This document shows, one piece after another, positions 41,710 through 51,179 of a stretch of 58,205 bases of DNA; position 1 is the first letter of the stretch, and the number at the start of each line of letters is the position of its first letter. The stretch is from NCBI GenBank assembly GCA_022647565.1, contig JALCLA010000007.1:1-58205 (forward strand), in the 5' to 3' direction. The translations under genes were made by a program, and so were the position numbers. The notes under the pieces were generated by a model. The model was not told the DNA's origin, ran no database searches, and saw only the letters and a program-made list of their open reading frames with translations. This DNA is from Chiayiivirga sp. (GTDB lineage: Bacteria; Pseudomonadota; Gammaproteobacteria; Xanthomonadales; Xanthomonadaceae).

Positions 41710-42648
41710 TCAGGCGAGTCCGGCCGCGAATCCACGCTTGAACAGACGCTTGGGGCGCAATCCGGCCTCGGTCAGTGCCACCAGACCGAGCGCCCGCCCC
41801 TCCCCGTCATAGGCCACACCCTCGCCCAAGGGCACAGGCGGCCAGGGAAGCAACTGGCCCTGGCCCAAGCGTCTGGCCTGGTCGGGGTCGAGCTGGAAAG
41901 TGCGCAGTCCGACCAAGCCGGCTTCGATCGGCAGCAACAGCGCGTCCAGCGCGTCGCACCCCTGGGCGGCGATCGCTTCCAGATCGGCCATCGTGTGCAT
42001 CTGCGGCGCACGGAACGGTTCGACCCAGGTTCGACGCAGTTCGGCCACATGCGCCCCGCAACCCAGGGCCGCGCCCAGGTCGCGCACGATGCTGCGGACA
42101 TAGGTGCCTGAGCCGCATTCGATCCGCAGCCGGGCCGAATCGGTGCCCAGTTCGACCAGTTCGATGGCGTGGACCTCGACCTCGCGCGCCGCCACCTCGA
42201 CGCTCTCGCCGCGCCGCGCCTTGAGATAGAGCGGCTCGCCTTCGAGCTTGAGGGCGGAGTAGATCGGCGGAACCTGGCGAATCCGCCCGACGAAGGGCGC
42301 AAGCGCCTCAACCACGCGCGACACGCTCAATGCCGGCACCGGCCGCTCGGCCACCACCATGCCGTCGGCGTCGCAGGTATCGGTTTCGATCCCGAAGCGC
42401 GCAAGCACCTCGTAGGCCTTGCGCTCGGACAGCAGCAAGCCTGCGATCTTCGTGGCTTCGCCGAAGCACAGCGGAAGGAGTCCAGTGGCCAGCGGATCGA
42501 GCGCGCCGGTATGGCCGCCCTTCTCCGCCGCGTACAAGCGGCGCACCACCTGCAACGCGGCGTTGGAACTCATGCCGCGTGGCTTGTCCAGCAGCAGGAT
42601 GCCGTCAAGTTCGCGGAACGCGGGGTGCTTCTTGCGACGCCGAGCCAT
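41710..42648 (-). CDS. truB: tRNA pseudouridine-55 synthase
   Basis: A 312-residue TruB that makes pseudouridine at position 55 of the T loop of tRNAs. The catalytic motif is [16 protein letters not shown] with Asp51. Other blocks are [30 protein letters not shown] and [13 protein letters not shown]. Length is normal. It follows rbfA after 26 bases and is in the usual rbfA-truB-rpsO order. Confidence 0.97.
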   Translation of the reverse strand: MARRRKKHPAFRELDGILLLDKPRGMSSNAALQVVRRLYAAEKGGHTGALDPLATGLLPLCFGEATKIAGLLLSERKAYEVLARFGIETDTCDADGMVVAERPVPALSVSRVVEALAPFVGRIRQVPPIYSALKLEGEPLYLKARRGESVEVAAREVEVHAIELVELGTDSARLRIECGSGTYVRSIVRDLGAALGCGAHVAELRRTWVEPFRAPQMHTMADLEAIAAQGCDALDALLLPIEAGLVGLRTFQLDPDQARRLGQGQLLPWPPVPLGEGVAYDGEGRALGLVALTEAGLRPKRLFKRGFAAGLA

Positions 42649-42674
42649 GCCGTACTGCGAGGTTCGCCCGCGGC

Positions 42675-43049
42675 TCAGTCTTCGCGATCGTCGCGCGCTT
42701 CGGACCCGACGTCACGCAACAGCGCGTCGATGCGCTCGCCGCGATCGACCGAGTCGTCGTACTGGAAGTGCAGTTCCGGCAAGCTGCGGATCCGCATGCG
42801 GCGCCCGAGCTGGAAGCGGAACTCCCTGGCCAACTCCTTCAGCGCGGCCACGGCTTCCTTGGCGCGACCGGGTTCGAGCGCAGTGACAAAGACCTTGGCG
42901 TGGGCCAGGTCGCGCGTCACTTCCACGTCGGAAACGCTGACCGAAGGCAGCCCGTGTTCCCGCACTGCCCCATGCACCAGTTCGCCCAGATCGCGGCGCA
43001 TCTGCGCCGCGATCCGGTCGATTCGATTGAAGGACTTGTGCGACGGCAT
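42675..43049 (-). CDS. rbfA: Ribosome-binding factor A
   Basis: A 124-residue RbfA, a cold-shock 30S maturation factor with a KH-type fold. It shows RIDRIAAQMRRDLGELV at the N-terminus, the central VTRDLAHAKVFVT and the PELHFQYDDSVDRGERI block. An acidic tail (EARDDRED) ends the protein. It is 18 bases downstream of infB. Length is normal. Confidence 0.95.
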   Translation of the reverse strand: MPSHKSFNRIDRIAAQMRRDLGELVHGAVREHGLPSVSVSDVEVTRDLAHAKVFVTALEPGRAKEAVAALKELAREFRFQLGRRMRIRSLPELHFQYDDSVDRGERIDALLRDVGSEARDDRED

Positions 43050-43067
43050 GGCCGATGCGGGCGCGCC

Positions 43068-45704
43068 TTACAGCGTGCGCGCCACCTCGATGCGTTCGAA
43101 GCATTCGATCTGGTCGCCCGGCTTGACGTCGTTGTAGGCCTTGACCGCGATGCCGCATTCCATGCCGTTGCGCACCTCTTCCACCACGTCCTTGAAGCGA
43201 CGCAGCGATTCGAGCTCGCCCTGGAAGATGACGGTGTTGTCGCGCAACACGCGGATCGGCTTGTTGCGCTTGACCGAACCTTCGATGACCATGCAGCCGG
43301 CCACCGCGCCAAACTTGGAGCTGCGGAACACGTCTCGCACCTGTGCCGTGCCGATGATCTCTTCGCGGATCTCCATGCCGAGCAGGCCGGAGGCCACCTG
43401 CTTCACCTGATCGATCACGTCGTAGATGATCGAGAAATAGCGCAAGTCGATGCCGTTCTGCTCGATGATGCGACGCGCCGAGGCGTCGGCACGCACGTTG
43501 AAGCCGATGATCGTGGCCTTGGATGTCGCCGCCGAATTCGCGTCGGATTCGGTGATGCCGCCCACGCCTGAAACCAGCACATTGATCCGGATCGCGTCGG
43601 TTGAGAGGCCAGTCAGGGCCTGGCGCAGCGCTTCCACCGAACCCTGCACGTCCGCCTTGACCACGAGGTTGAGCTGTTGCTGCCCCTGGCCTTCGCCCTG
43701 ACCCATCTGTGCCAGCACGTCTTCCATGCGATTGCCGGCTTGCTTCACCAGACGGCTCTCGCGGCGCTTGGCATCACGCTGCTGCGCCACATCCTTGGCC
43801 AGGCGCTCGTCCTCGACCACGGCGAAATCGTCGCCGGCATCGGGCACGCCCGACAGTCCCAGCACCACCACCGGGATCGACGGCCCGGCCTCCGCGACTT
43901 GCTTGCCGGCCTCGTCGAACATCGCGCGCACGCGACCGTACTGCACGCCGCACACGAGGAAGTCGCCCTTCTTGAGCGTGCCCTGCTGTACCAGTACCGT
44001 GGCGACGGGGCCGCGCCCCTTGTCGAGCGCCGATTCAACCACCACACCGGTGGCGCGACCGTCGACCACGGCCTGCAGTTCCAGCACTTCGGCCTGCAGC
44101 AGGATCGCATCGAGCAATGCGTCGATGCCCTGGCCGGTCTTGGCCGACACCGGAATCATCATCACCTCGCCGCCGAAATCCTCGGCCACGACTTCGTGCT
44201 GGATCAGCTCCTGCTTCACCCGGTCCGGGTTCGCGTCGTTCTTGTCGACCTTGTTGATCGCAACCACCAGCGGCACCCTGGCGGCGCGCGCGTGCTGGAT
44301 CGCCTCGATCGTCTGCGGCATCACGCCGTCATCAGCAGCCACCACCAGCACCACCACGTCGGTGAGCCTGGCACCACGCGCACGCATCGCGGTAAAGGCC
44401 GCGTGGCCGGGCGTATCGAGGAAGGAAATCACGCCTTTCGCGGTTTCGACGTGGTAGGCGCCGATGTGCTGGGTGATGCCGCCGGCTTCGCCCGCCGCCA
44501 CCTTGGCGCGACGGATGTAGTCCAGCAACGAGGTCTTGCCGTGGTCGACGTGGCCCATGATGGTCACGACCGGCGGACGGGCATGCTTCTCGCCCTGCAT
44601 TTCCTCGCTGTGCGCGATCAGCGCCGACTCCGCATCGTTCTCGCTCGCGCGCACCGCCGTGTGGCCGAGTTCCTCCACCACCAGCACCGCGGTGTCGTGG
44701 TCGATCACCTGGTTGATCGTCACCATCACGCCCATCTTGAACAGCGCCTTCACCACTTCGCCGCCCTTCAGCGCCAGCTTCGCGGCAAGGTCGGCCACGC
44801 TGATGCTGTCGCCGAAGGCGATCTCTCGTACCACCGGCGCGGTAGGACGTGCGAAACCATGCTGGCCCGAACCCTGGCGGCTGCCTTCTGCCTGGCGGGT
44901 CTTGGGCTTCTTCTTGTTCGCCACGCGTCGCGCGCTGCCGGCGTCGGACAGGTGCAACTCACCCTTGAGCGAACGACGACCCGCGTCGTCTTCGGCCGGG
45001 CTGCCTTCCGGGCGTCCCGCGACATGGCCGCGCGCGGGCTTGTTGGCGTGACGCTGGTGGCCATGGCCATGCGCCTTCTCGTCGGTACCGCGGTTGCGCG
45101 ATGGAGGCTCGACGATGCGGATGGTCTCGCGGATCGGCTCGCGCACCGGCGCAACCGGCGCTGCGGGGGCCTCCACCTCGACCGCGGCACTGGCTTCGGC
45201 CTGACGGTTGGTTTCTTCCTGCTCCCGCGCCACCCGCGCCGCTTCCTCATCGGCACGCTTGCGATCCTCATCCTCGCGACGACGGCGATCGGACTCGTTC
45301 AGCGCGGCCACCTCGGCCTGATTGCGGGCCTGCGACTCGGCCAGCTTGCGCTGCGCGTCCTCGCGCTCGGGATTCTCCGGCGCATCCACTTCGCTGCGCT
45401 TGACGTAGGTGCGTTTTTGCCGCACCTCGACCGCCACCGTGGTCTTGCTCTTGCCCGCTGCAACGGTGATTTCCTGCACCTTGCGGCGATTGAGCGTGAT
45501 CTGTTTCGGGGCCGCATCCTCGGCCGGCTTCTCCGCCTTGCCATGGGTACGCCGCAGGAAGCCGAGCAGCTTCACCTTCTCGGTGCTGGTCACAACCTGG
45601 TCGGGCCCGCTGAACTTCATGCCGGCCTCGCCGAGCTGTTCGAGCAGCTTGTCGACCGGCATTGCCAGGACGCCTGCGAGTTGTCTTACGGTCACTTCGG
45701 ACAT
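43068..45704 (-). CDS. infB: Translation initiation factor IF-2
   Basis: An 878-residue IF-2. The N-terminal domain starts [11 protein letters not shown], and a charged low-complexity region follows (about 90-370). The G domain has G1 [11 protein letters not shown]3 DTPGH and G4 NKVDK, followed by domains II-IV. It recruits fMet-tRNA to the 30S subunit; the cognate initiator tRNA is encoded at 48021-48097 upstream in the same gene cluster. The start ATG at 45704 matches the family N-terminus; a longer frame adds 18 unrelated residues. Confidence 0.97.
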   Translation of the reverse strand: MSEVTVRQLAGVLAMPVDKLLEQLGEAGMKFSGPDQVVTSTEKVKLLGFLRRTHGKAEKPAEDAAPKQITLNRRKVQEITVAAGKSKTTVAVEVRQKRTYVKRSEVDAPENPEREDAQRKLAESQARNQAEVAALNESDRRRREDEDRKRADEEAARVAREQEETNRQAEASAAVEVEAPAAPVAPVREPIRETIRIVEPPSRNRGTDEKAHGHGHQRHANKPARGHVAGRPEGSPAEDDAGRRSLKGELHLSDAGSARRVANKKKPKTRQAEGSRQGSGQHGFARPTAPVVREIAFGDSISVADLAAKLALKGGEVVKALFKMGVMVTINQVIDHDTAVLVVEELGHTAVRASENDAESALIAHSEEMQGEKHARPPVVTIMGHVDHGKTSLLDYIRRAKVAAGEAGGITQHIGAYHVETAKGVISFLDTPGHAAFTAMRARGARLTDVVVLVVAADDGVMPQTIEAIQHARAARVPLVVAINKVDKNDANPDRVKQELIQHEVVAEDFGGEVMMIPVSAKTGQGIDALLDAILLQAEVLELQAVVDGRATGVVVESALDKGRGPVATVLVQQGTLKKGDFLVCGVQYGRVRAMFDEAGKQVAEAGPSIPVVVLGLSGVPDAGDDFAVVEDERLAKDVAQQRDAKRRESRLVKQAGNRMEDVLAQMGQGEGQGQQQLNLVVKADVQGSVEALRQALTGLSTDAIRINVLVSGVGGITESDANSAATSKATIIGFNVRADASARRIIEQNGIDLRYFSIIYDVIDQVKQVASGLLGMEIREEIIGTAQVRDVFRSSKFGAVAGCMVIEGSVKRNKPIRVLRDNTVIFQGELESLRRFKDVVEEVRNGMECGIAVKAYNDVKPGDQIECFERIEVARTL

Positions 45705-45829
45705 TGTGTTTCCCGTAGAGCGGAGCTTGCTCCGCTGCCTTTTGCCTTTCGCCGTCATCGGGGCGATTCAGCCGGGCGAGCCCGGCTCTACAACCTTGCG
45801 CACTCAGCCGGACGAGCCCGGCACAATCA
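45705..45829. repeat. Cluster of three REP-like hairpins between nusA and infB
   Basis: Three palindromes of one type: GTAGAGCGGAGC-TT-GCTCCGCT (45715-45736), and on the opposite strand GTAGAGCCGGGCTCGCCCGGCTGAATC (45765-45792). A decayed third copy lies at 45802-45826. The GTAGAG head and GC stem are those of Xanthomonadales REPs (SMAG-like). The first two are in inverted orientation, as in a REP doublet (REPIN). Confidence 0.65.
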
Positions 45830-47317
45830 CTACTCGAACCACGGCGCACGGGCCGCCATGATCAGCGCCGCGGCACGTTCCTCGTCCATGCCTTCGATGT
45901 CGGTGAGTTCATCCACCGCCAGCTCGGCCAGGTCTTCCTGCGTCATCACGCCACGCCGCGCCAGTTCGTAGGCCGTGGCGTCGTCCATGCCTTCGAGGCC
46001 GAGCAGGTCGTCAGCCGGCCGGTGTTCCTCGATCTCTTCCTCGACCGCAAGCGCATCCGTGAGCAGCGCGTCGCGCGCACGGGCGCGCAACTCCTCCACG
46101 ATGTCCTCGTCGAAGCCTTCCACCGCCAGCAGTTCGCCGGCCGGCACGTAGGCGATTTCCTCCAGCGTGGAGAAGCCTTCGCCCACCAGGATCCCGGCAA
46201 TCTCCTCGTCGACCTCGAGCTTCTCGATGAAGAGTGCTCGCGCATTGGCCTGTTCGGCCTCGCTCTTGGCCACGACCTGGGCCTGGGTCATCACGTTCAG
46301 CTGCCAGCCGCTCAGCTTGCTCGCCAGGCGCACGTTCTGGCCGCCCTTGCCGATCGCCTGCGCCAGCTTGTCTTCGGCCACGGCGATATCCATCGAGTGC
46401 TTTTCTTCATCGACGATGATCGACTGCACTTCCGCGGGCGCCATCGCGTTGATCACGAACTGGGCCGAGTTCTCGCTCCACAGCACGATGTCGATGCGCT
46501 CGCCATTCAGCTCGTTCGACACCGCCTGCACGCGCGAGCCGCGCATGCCGATGCAGGCGCCGATCGGATCGGTGCGGTGGTCGTGCGCGATCACCGCGAT
46601 CTTGGCGCGATCGCCCGGATCACGGGCTGCGGCCTTGATCTCGACCAGGCCCTGGCCCACTTCCGGCACTTCGAGCTTGAACAGCTCCATCATGAATTCC
46701 GGCGCGGTGCGCGAGATGAACAGCTGCGGACCGCGCGCCTCGGCGCGCACGTCGTACAGGTAGCCGCGGACGCGGTCGCCGGGGCGCACGACGTCACGCG
46801 GAATGGCCTTGTCCTTCGGAATATAGGCTTCGGCATTGCCGCCGAGGTCGACGAAGATGCTGCCGCGCTCGACCCGCTTGACCACGCCCGTCAGCAGTTC
46901 GCCGACGCGATCCTTGTAGGCGTCGACCACTTGCGCGCGTTCGGCCTCGCGCACGCGCTGCACGATGACCTGCTTGGCCGCCTGCGCCGCGATGCGCCCG
47001 AACTCGGCGTTCTCGACCTGCTCCTCGATGAACTCGCCGAGTTGCGAGTCGGCCTTCACGTCGACTGCATCCATCAGGCGCACCATGCGCTCGGGCGATT
47101 CCATCACGATGTCGTCAGCGATGACTTCCCAGCGCCGGAACGTCTCGTAGTTTCCATTGACCCGGTTGATCGAGACGCGCATGGCGACGTCCTGGTCCGG
47201 ATAGCGCTTCTTCGCCGCCGACGCCAGCGCGGCCTCCATTGCCTCGAAAATGACACCGCGCGCGACGCCCTTCTCGTTCGCCACCGCATCCACTACCAGC
47301 AACAATTCCTTGCTCAT
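45830..47317 (-). CDS. nusA: Transcription termination/antitermination factor NusA
   Basis: A 495-residue NusA. Order: N-terminal RNA-polymerase-binding domain (about 1-125), S1 (about 135-200, [12 protein letters not shown]), KH1 ([22 protein letters not shown]) and KH2 ([18 protein letters not shown]). Two C-terminal helix-hairpin-helix repeats follow (about 360-495), as in E. coli. It acts in pausing, rho-dependent termination and rRNA antitermination. The start ATG 47317 fits the family; a longer frame adds Arg-rich residues without similarity. infB follows after REP-like repeats. Confidence 0.97.
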   Translation of the reverse strand: MSKELLLVVDAVANEKGVARGVIFEAMEAALASAAKKRYPDQDVAMRVSINRVNGNYETFRRWEVIADDIVMESPERMVRLMDAVDVKADSQLGEFIEEQVENAEFGRIAAQAAKQVIVQRVREAERAQVVDAYKDRVGELLTGVVKRVERGSIFVDLGGNAEAYIPKDKAIPRDVVRPGDRVRGYLYDVRAEARGPQLFISRTAPEFMMELFKLEVPEVGQGLVEIKAAARDPGDRAKIAVIAHDHRTDPIGACIGMRGSRVQAVSNELNGERIDIVLWSENSAQFVINAMAPAEVQSIIVDEEKHSMDIAVAEDKLAQAIGKGGQNVRLASKLSGWQLNVMTQAQVVAKSEAEQANARALFIEKLEVDEEIAGILVGEGFSTLEEIAYVPAGELLAVEGFDEDIVEELRARARDALLTDALAVEEEIEEHRPADDLLGLEGMDDATAYELARRGVMTQEDLAELAVDELTDIEGMDEERAAALIMAARAPWFE

Positions 47318-47346
47318 CGTTCGACCTTTGGAAATAGCTTCGTCGT

Positions 47347-47868
47347 TCAATCTTTCGGAGTCTTGCGACCCGGCTTCTGTCCGGGCTTCTTGCCGGGCTT
47401 GGCGGGCGCCTCGAACACGGGCGCCAGCCTGGCCTTGATGATGTTCGGGTGCGGCACGCGTACCTCGATGCCATCCTGTTCGAGCACGATCTCGTCGCCT
47501 TCCACGCGCAGGATCGGGCCGTGGAAGCGGCGGCGACCATCGATCGGAAGGTCGACCGTCACCTTGGCGGGCTCGCCCGCGAAGCGCGCGAAGTGTTCCG
47601 GCTTGAACAGCGGCCGCTCGATGCCCGGCGATGACACCTCCAGGGTGTAGTTGCCGTCGATCGGATCGTGCACGTCCAGCAATGCACTCACTTCCCGGCT
47701 GACCGCTTCGCAATCGTCGAGATTGACCGCGCGATCCCGCGCGTCGATGTAAAGGCGCAACAAGGCGCTGGCGTTGCCGGCGCTGAACTCGCTGCCCAGC
47801 AACTCCAGTCCCAGCGCCTGCACGGCAGGCGCGAGCAAAGCCTCGATTTCATGCTGCTTTTGCGACAT
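47347..47868 (-). CDS. rimP: Ribosome maturation factor RimP
   Basis: A 173-residue RimP, needed for 30S maturation. The two domains are visible: [18 protein letters not shown] and [19 protein letters not shown] Lys/Pro-rich tail (about 152-173, [12 protein letters not shown]) extends beyond the folded part and is probably disordered. It begins the rimP-nusA-infB group, 29 bases before nusA. Confidence 0.94.
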   Translation of the reverse strand: MSQKQHEIEALLAPAVQALGLELLGSEFSAGNASALLRLYIDARDRAVNLDDCEAVSREVSALLDVHDPIDGNYTLEVSSPGIERPLFKPEHFARFAGEPAKVTVDLPIDGRRRFHGPILRVEGDEIVLEQDGIEVRVPHPNIIKARLAPVFEAPAKPGKKPGQKPGRKTPKD

Positions 47869-47898
47869 CGACGTGCATCACCCTGGTTCGGGCCAAAC

Positions 47899-47921
47899 AA
47901 AAAGGGGCGCAAGGCCCCTTT
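47899..47921 (-). terminator. Hairpin upstream of rimP
   Basis: A stem AAAGGGGC/GCCCCTTT with a five-base loop, followed on the minus strand by TTTTTGTTTGG. It lies between the tRNA and the rimP start (30 bases away). With the hairpin at 47983-48003 it may attenuate tRNA-to-rimP readthrough. Confidence 0.55.
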
Positions 47922-47982
47922 CGGTTACTTCCTGTTTCCCGATGACTCGGCGCGGAAATCCGCGCTGGGCCGAATCATCCAA

Positions 47983-48003
47983 CAAAAAAGCCTCAACCGA
48001 GGC
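47983..48003 (-). terminator. Terminator after tRNA-fMet
   Basis: On the minus strand a 5-bp stem GCCTC-GGTT-GAGGC is followed by six T, 17 bases beyond the tRNA 3' end. It is a short but typical stable-RNA terminator. Confidence 0.65.
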
Positions 48004-48020
48004 CCTTTCGTTTCCGAAAC

Positions 48021-48097
48021 TGGTAGCGGGGGCAGGATTTGAACCTGCGACCTTCGGGTTATGAGCCCGACGAGCTGCCAGACTGCTCCACCCCGCA
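48021..48097 (-). tRNA. metY: Initiator tRNA-fMet (CAT)
   Basis: A 77-nt tRNA with encoded CCA, anticodon CAT (plus-strand ATG at 48061-48063), three G-C pairs in the anticodon stem (GGG/CCC) and the initiator D-loop GAGCAGTCTGGCAGCTC. The acceptor end has a mismatch at 1-72, T1-T72, in place of the C1-A72 found in E. coli; a 1-72 mismatch is the hallmark that lets formyltransferase and IF-2 recognise it. It precedes rimP as metY does in E. coli. Confidence 0.95.
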
Positions 48098-48111
48098 GCA
48101 GTGAGGCGCGG

Positions 48112-48141
48112 ATTCTAGCTGCAATCCTGCGAGAGAGGCAA
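48112..48141 (-). promoter_or_regulatory. Promoter for tRNA-fMet
   Basis: On the minus strand, TTGCCT (48136-48141) and TAGAAT (48112-48117) are spaced by 18 bases. A GC-rich discriminator (CCGCGCC) follows, as usual for stable-RNA promoters under stringent control. Confidence 0.75.
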
Positions 48142-48175
48142 GCCCGATTTCATCCTGCTTCGTGAATCGGCGCCA

Positions 48176-49627
48176 TCACGCGCCAAATGCGCGCGTGCAC
48201 AGGTCCAGCAGCGGACTCCAGAACAGGCCCAGTACGAGCATGAGCAGGGCGTTGGCGCTGAGCAGCCAGCGCAACTGTGGGTCTGCGACGGGCCGCGCCC
48301 TGCCATCGTCGCTGGGCGCATCGAAGAACATCACCTTGATCACGCGCAGGTAGTAGTAGGCACCGATCACGGCGAACACGACGCCGACGATGGCCAGCCA
48401 CAGCATGCCGCCATCGATCGCGGCGCGCAGCACGGCGAGCTTGGCCCAGAACCCGAACAGGGGCGGGAATCCGGCGAGCGAGGCCATCAGCAGCAGCACC
48501 ATGGTGGCGAACCAGGGATGGGTGCGGAACAGGCCGCGGAAATCGGAGATGTTTTCTGCCTCGTAACCTTGCTTCGACAGCAGGATCACGCAGGCGAAGG
48601 CGCCGGCCGACATCAGGGCATAGCAAATCGCGTACAGCATCGCGGCGGCGTAACCCTGCGGCGTGGCGTTCGCCAGGCCCAGGAACAGGAAGCCGACATG
48701 CGAAATCGTCGAGTAGGCCAGCATCCGCTTGAGATTGGTCTGCGCGATGGCGACGACGTTGCCGATCGCTAGCGAGGCCACCGCCAGCCAGGCCAGCATC
48801 TCGCGCCAATGGCCATCGAGCGCGCCGGTGCCGCCTTCGAGCAGGCGATAGGCCATGCCGAACGCGGCCAGCTTGGGCGCGGAGCCGATGAACAGGGTGA
48901 TCGCCGTCGGTGCCCCCTGGTAGACGTCCGGCAACCACATGTGGAAAGGCGCAGCGCCGAACTTGAAGCCGATGCCCACCACCAGGAACACGACGCCGAA
49001 CAGCAGCAGGGCGCGGTTGTCGCCCTGCGCGGCCGCCGCCGGATAGATCTGTGCGAGGTCGAGCGTACCCGTGGCTCCGTACAGCATCGACATGCCGTAG
49101 AGCAGCATGCCCGAAGCCAAGGCCCCGAGCACGAAGTACTTCATCGCGGCCTCCGTCGCCACGCGACTCTCGCGGCGCAGCGCCACCAGCGCATAGGACG
49201 AAAGCGCCAGCAGCTCCAGCCCGAGGTAGACCGTGACGAGGTTGCCGGCGGACACCAGGATCATCATCCCCAGCACCGCGAACAGGCAAAGGATGTAGAA
49301 CTCGCCCTTGAACAAGCCGCGATCGGCCAGATACGGCTTCGCGTAGACGAAGGCCGCGCCCGTGACGAGGTAGATGAACAGCTTCAAGGCGTCGCTGACG
49401 CCATCGCGCAGGAACATTCCGCCGAAGGCCTCGCCCTGCAGCGCCACTCCGTCGGCACCGGCGCGGAAACTGAGCACAGCCGTTGCGACCAAGGTCGCCA
49501 GGCTCAGGAAATGCGTCAGTCCTCGCCGTGCATCACTCAGGAACAGGTCCACCAGCAGGAGCAGGCAGGTCGCGCCGAGCAGGAAAATCTCGGGCAGCAG
49601 CAGTTGGAAGTCGGCGGCAGTGAACAT
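48176..49627 (-). CDS. nuoN: NADH-quinone oxidoreductase subunit N
   Basis: A 483-residue antiporter-like membrane subunit of complex I with about 14 helices. Landmarks are the proton channel segment KFGAAPFHMWLPDVYQGAPT (about 235-255) and AQTNLKRMLAYSTISHVGF (about 300-320). The charged Lys and Glu of the antiporter core are present. It is the last gene of the nuo operon here. No terminator is visible after the stop; the tRNA promoter begins within 80 bases. Confidence 0.97.
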   Translation of the reverse strand: MFTAADFQLLLPEIFLLGATCLLLLVDLFLSDARRGLTHFLSLATLVATAVLSFRAGADGVALQGEAFGGMFLRDGVSDALKLFIYLVTGAAFVYAKPYLADRGLFKGEFYILCLFAVLGMMILVSAGNLVTVYLGLELLALSSYALVALRRESRVATEAAMKYFVLGALASGMLLYGMSMLYGATGTLDLAQIYPAAAAQGDNRALLLFGVVFLVVGIGFKFGAAPFHMWLPDVYQGAPTAITLFIGSAPKLAAFGMAYRLLEGGTGALDGHWREMLAWLAVASLAIGNVVAIAQTNLKRMLAYSTISHVGFLFLGLANATPQGYAAAMLYAICYALMSAGAFACVILLSKQGYEAENISDFRGLFRTHPWFATMVLLLMASLAGFPPLFGFWAKLAVLRAAIDGGMLWLAIVGVVFAVIGAYYYLRVIKVMFFDAPSDDGRARPVADPQLRWLLSANALLMLVLGLFWSPLLDLCTRAFGA

Positions 49628-49650
49628 GGAGACGTTCCGTTACCTGAAGG

Positions 49651-51159
49651 TCACAGTTTGGACGCGGCGAGCTGCGCCGCGAGCTGGGCGATGGACGTGT
49701 CCATCAGGTCGGTGAGTGGCTTGGGGTAGACGCCGAAGAACAGGGTGCCGGCGGCGAACGCGCCCAGCACCAGCGCCTCGCGTCCACCGATGTCCTTGAG
49801 CGCCTTGACGTGCTCGTTCGCAACCTCGCCGAAGATCACGCGCTTGACCATCCACAAGGTGTAGGCAGCCCCGATGATCAGGGTCAATGCCGCCACCGCC
49901 GCGACCAGCGGGTTCTGCTGGAAGGCCGCGAGGATGACCATGAACTCTCCGACGAATCCCGAGGTGCCGGGCAGGCCGGAGTTCGCCATGGCAAAGAAGA
50001 CGAAGAAGGCCGCGAACCACGGCATGGTGTTCACCACGCCGCCGTAGTCCTTGATCATGCGGCTGTGCATGCGGTCGTACAACACGCCGACGCAGGAGAA
50101 CATCGCGCCGGAGACGAAGCCGTGCGAGATCATCTGCACCATCGCGCCCTGCAGCCCCAACTCGGCCGCATCGGTATTGCCACTCTCGCGCACCAGCGCG
50201 AAGGCGATGAAGGTACCGAGCGTGACGAAGCCCATGTGCGACACGGACGAGTACGCGATCAGCTTCTTCATGTCGTCCTGCACCAGCGCCACAAGACCCA
50301 CGTACACCACGCCGACCAGGCTGAGCGCGATCACCAGCCAGGCCCATTCATGTCCGGCATCGGGAACGATCGGCAGCGCGAAGCGCAGGAAACCGTAGCC
50401 ACCGATCTTGAGCATGATCGCAGCCAGGATTACCGAGCCGCCGGTGGGTGCTTCCACATGCGCATCCGGCAACCAGGTGTGCACCGGGAACATGGGCACC
50501 TTCACCGCGAAAGCCAGCAGGAAGGCGAAGAACAGCCACATCTGCTCGGTGGCGGTGAGCGGCAAGGCGTAAAGGTCAGCCAACTGGAAGCTGCCGCCCT
50601 TCAGGTACAGGTAGATCAGCCCGACCAGCATGAACACCGAACCGAGGAAGGTGTAGAGGAAGAACTTGATCGATGCGTAGACGCGCCGCGGCCCGCCCCA
50701 GACCCCGATGATGATGAACATCGGGATCAGCATGCCTTCGAAGAACACGTAGAACAGGATCGCGTCGAGCGCGCAGAACACTCCGATCATCAGGCCTTCG
50801 AGGATCAGGAACGCCGCCAGGTACGCGGCCACCTTGTCGTCGACCGAATCCCAGGCCCCAAGGATCACCAGCACCGTGGTCAGCGTGGTGAGCAGGATCA
50901 GTGCAATCGAAATACCGTCGATCCCGAGGTGATACCGGATGTCGTAAGCCGCGATCCAGGGCACGTCCTGGACGAACTGCATGGCCGCGCTGCCGGAGTC
51001 GAAGTCGGTGTAGAGCGGGACACTGAGCGCCAGGGTGGCCAACGCCACCAGCAGCGCAAAGCCGCGCGCGCCGCCCGCGCGATCGCCGAACGCAAGAGTG
51101 GCGAAACCGCCAAGGATGGGCAGCCAGATCAGCAGGCTGAGCAGGGGCCAGTTGGACAT
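49651..51159 (-). CDS. nuoM: NADH-quinone oxidoreductase subunit M
   Basis: A 502-residue antiporter-like subunit. Seen are FAVKVPMFPVHTWLPDAHVEAP (about 225-248), LVQDDMKKLIAYSSVSHMGF and the ILLTTLTTVLVILG helix. It translocates protons in the membrane arm together with NuoL and NuoN. It is 23 bases from nuoN. Length is normal. Confidence 0.97.
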   Translation of the reverse strand: MSNWPLLSLLIWLPILGGFATLAFGDRAGGARGFALLVALATLALSVPLYTDFDSGSAAMQFVQDVPWIAAYDIRYHLGIDGISIALILLTTLTTVLVILGAWDSVDDKVAAYLAAFLILEGLMIGVFCALDAILFYVFFEGMLIPMFIIIGVWGGPRRVYASIKFFLYTFLGSVFMLVGLIYLYLKGGSFQLADLYALPLTATEQMWLFFAFLLAFAVKVPMFPVHTWLPDAHVEAPTGGSVILAAIMLKIGGYGFLRFALPIVPDAGHEWAWLVIALSLVGVVYVGLVALVQDDMKKLIAYSSVSHMGFVTLGTFIAFALVRESGNTDAAELGLQGAMVQMISHGFVSGAMFSCVGVLYDRMHSRMIKDYGGVVNTMPWFAAFFVFFAMANSGLPGTSGFVGEFMVILAAFQQNPLVAAVAALTLIIGAAYTLWMVKRVIFGEVANEHVKALKDIGGREALVLGAFAAGTLFFGVYPKPLTDLMDTSIAQLAAQLAASKL

Positions 51160-51179
51160 CGTCTAGTCTCTAGTTCTCG

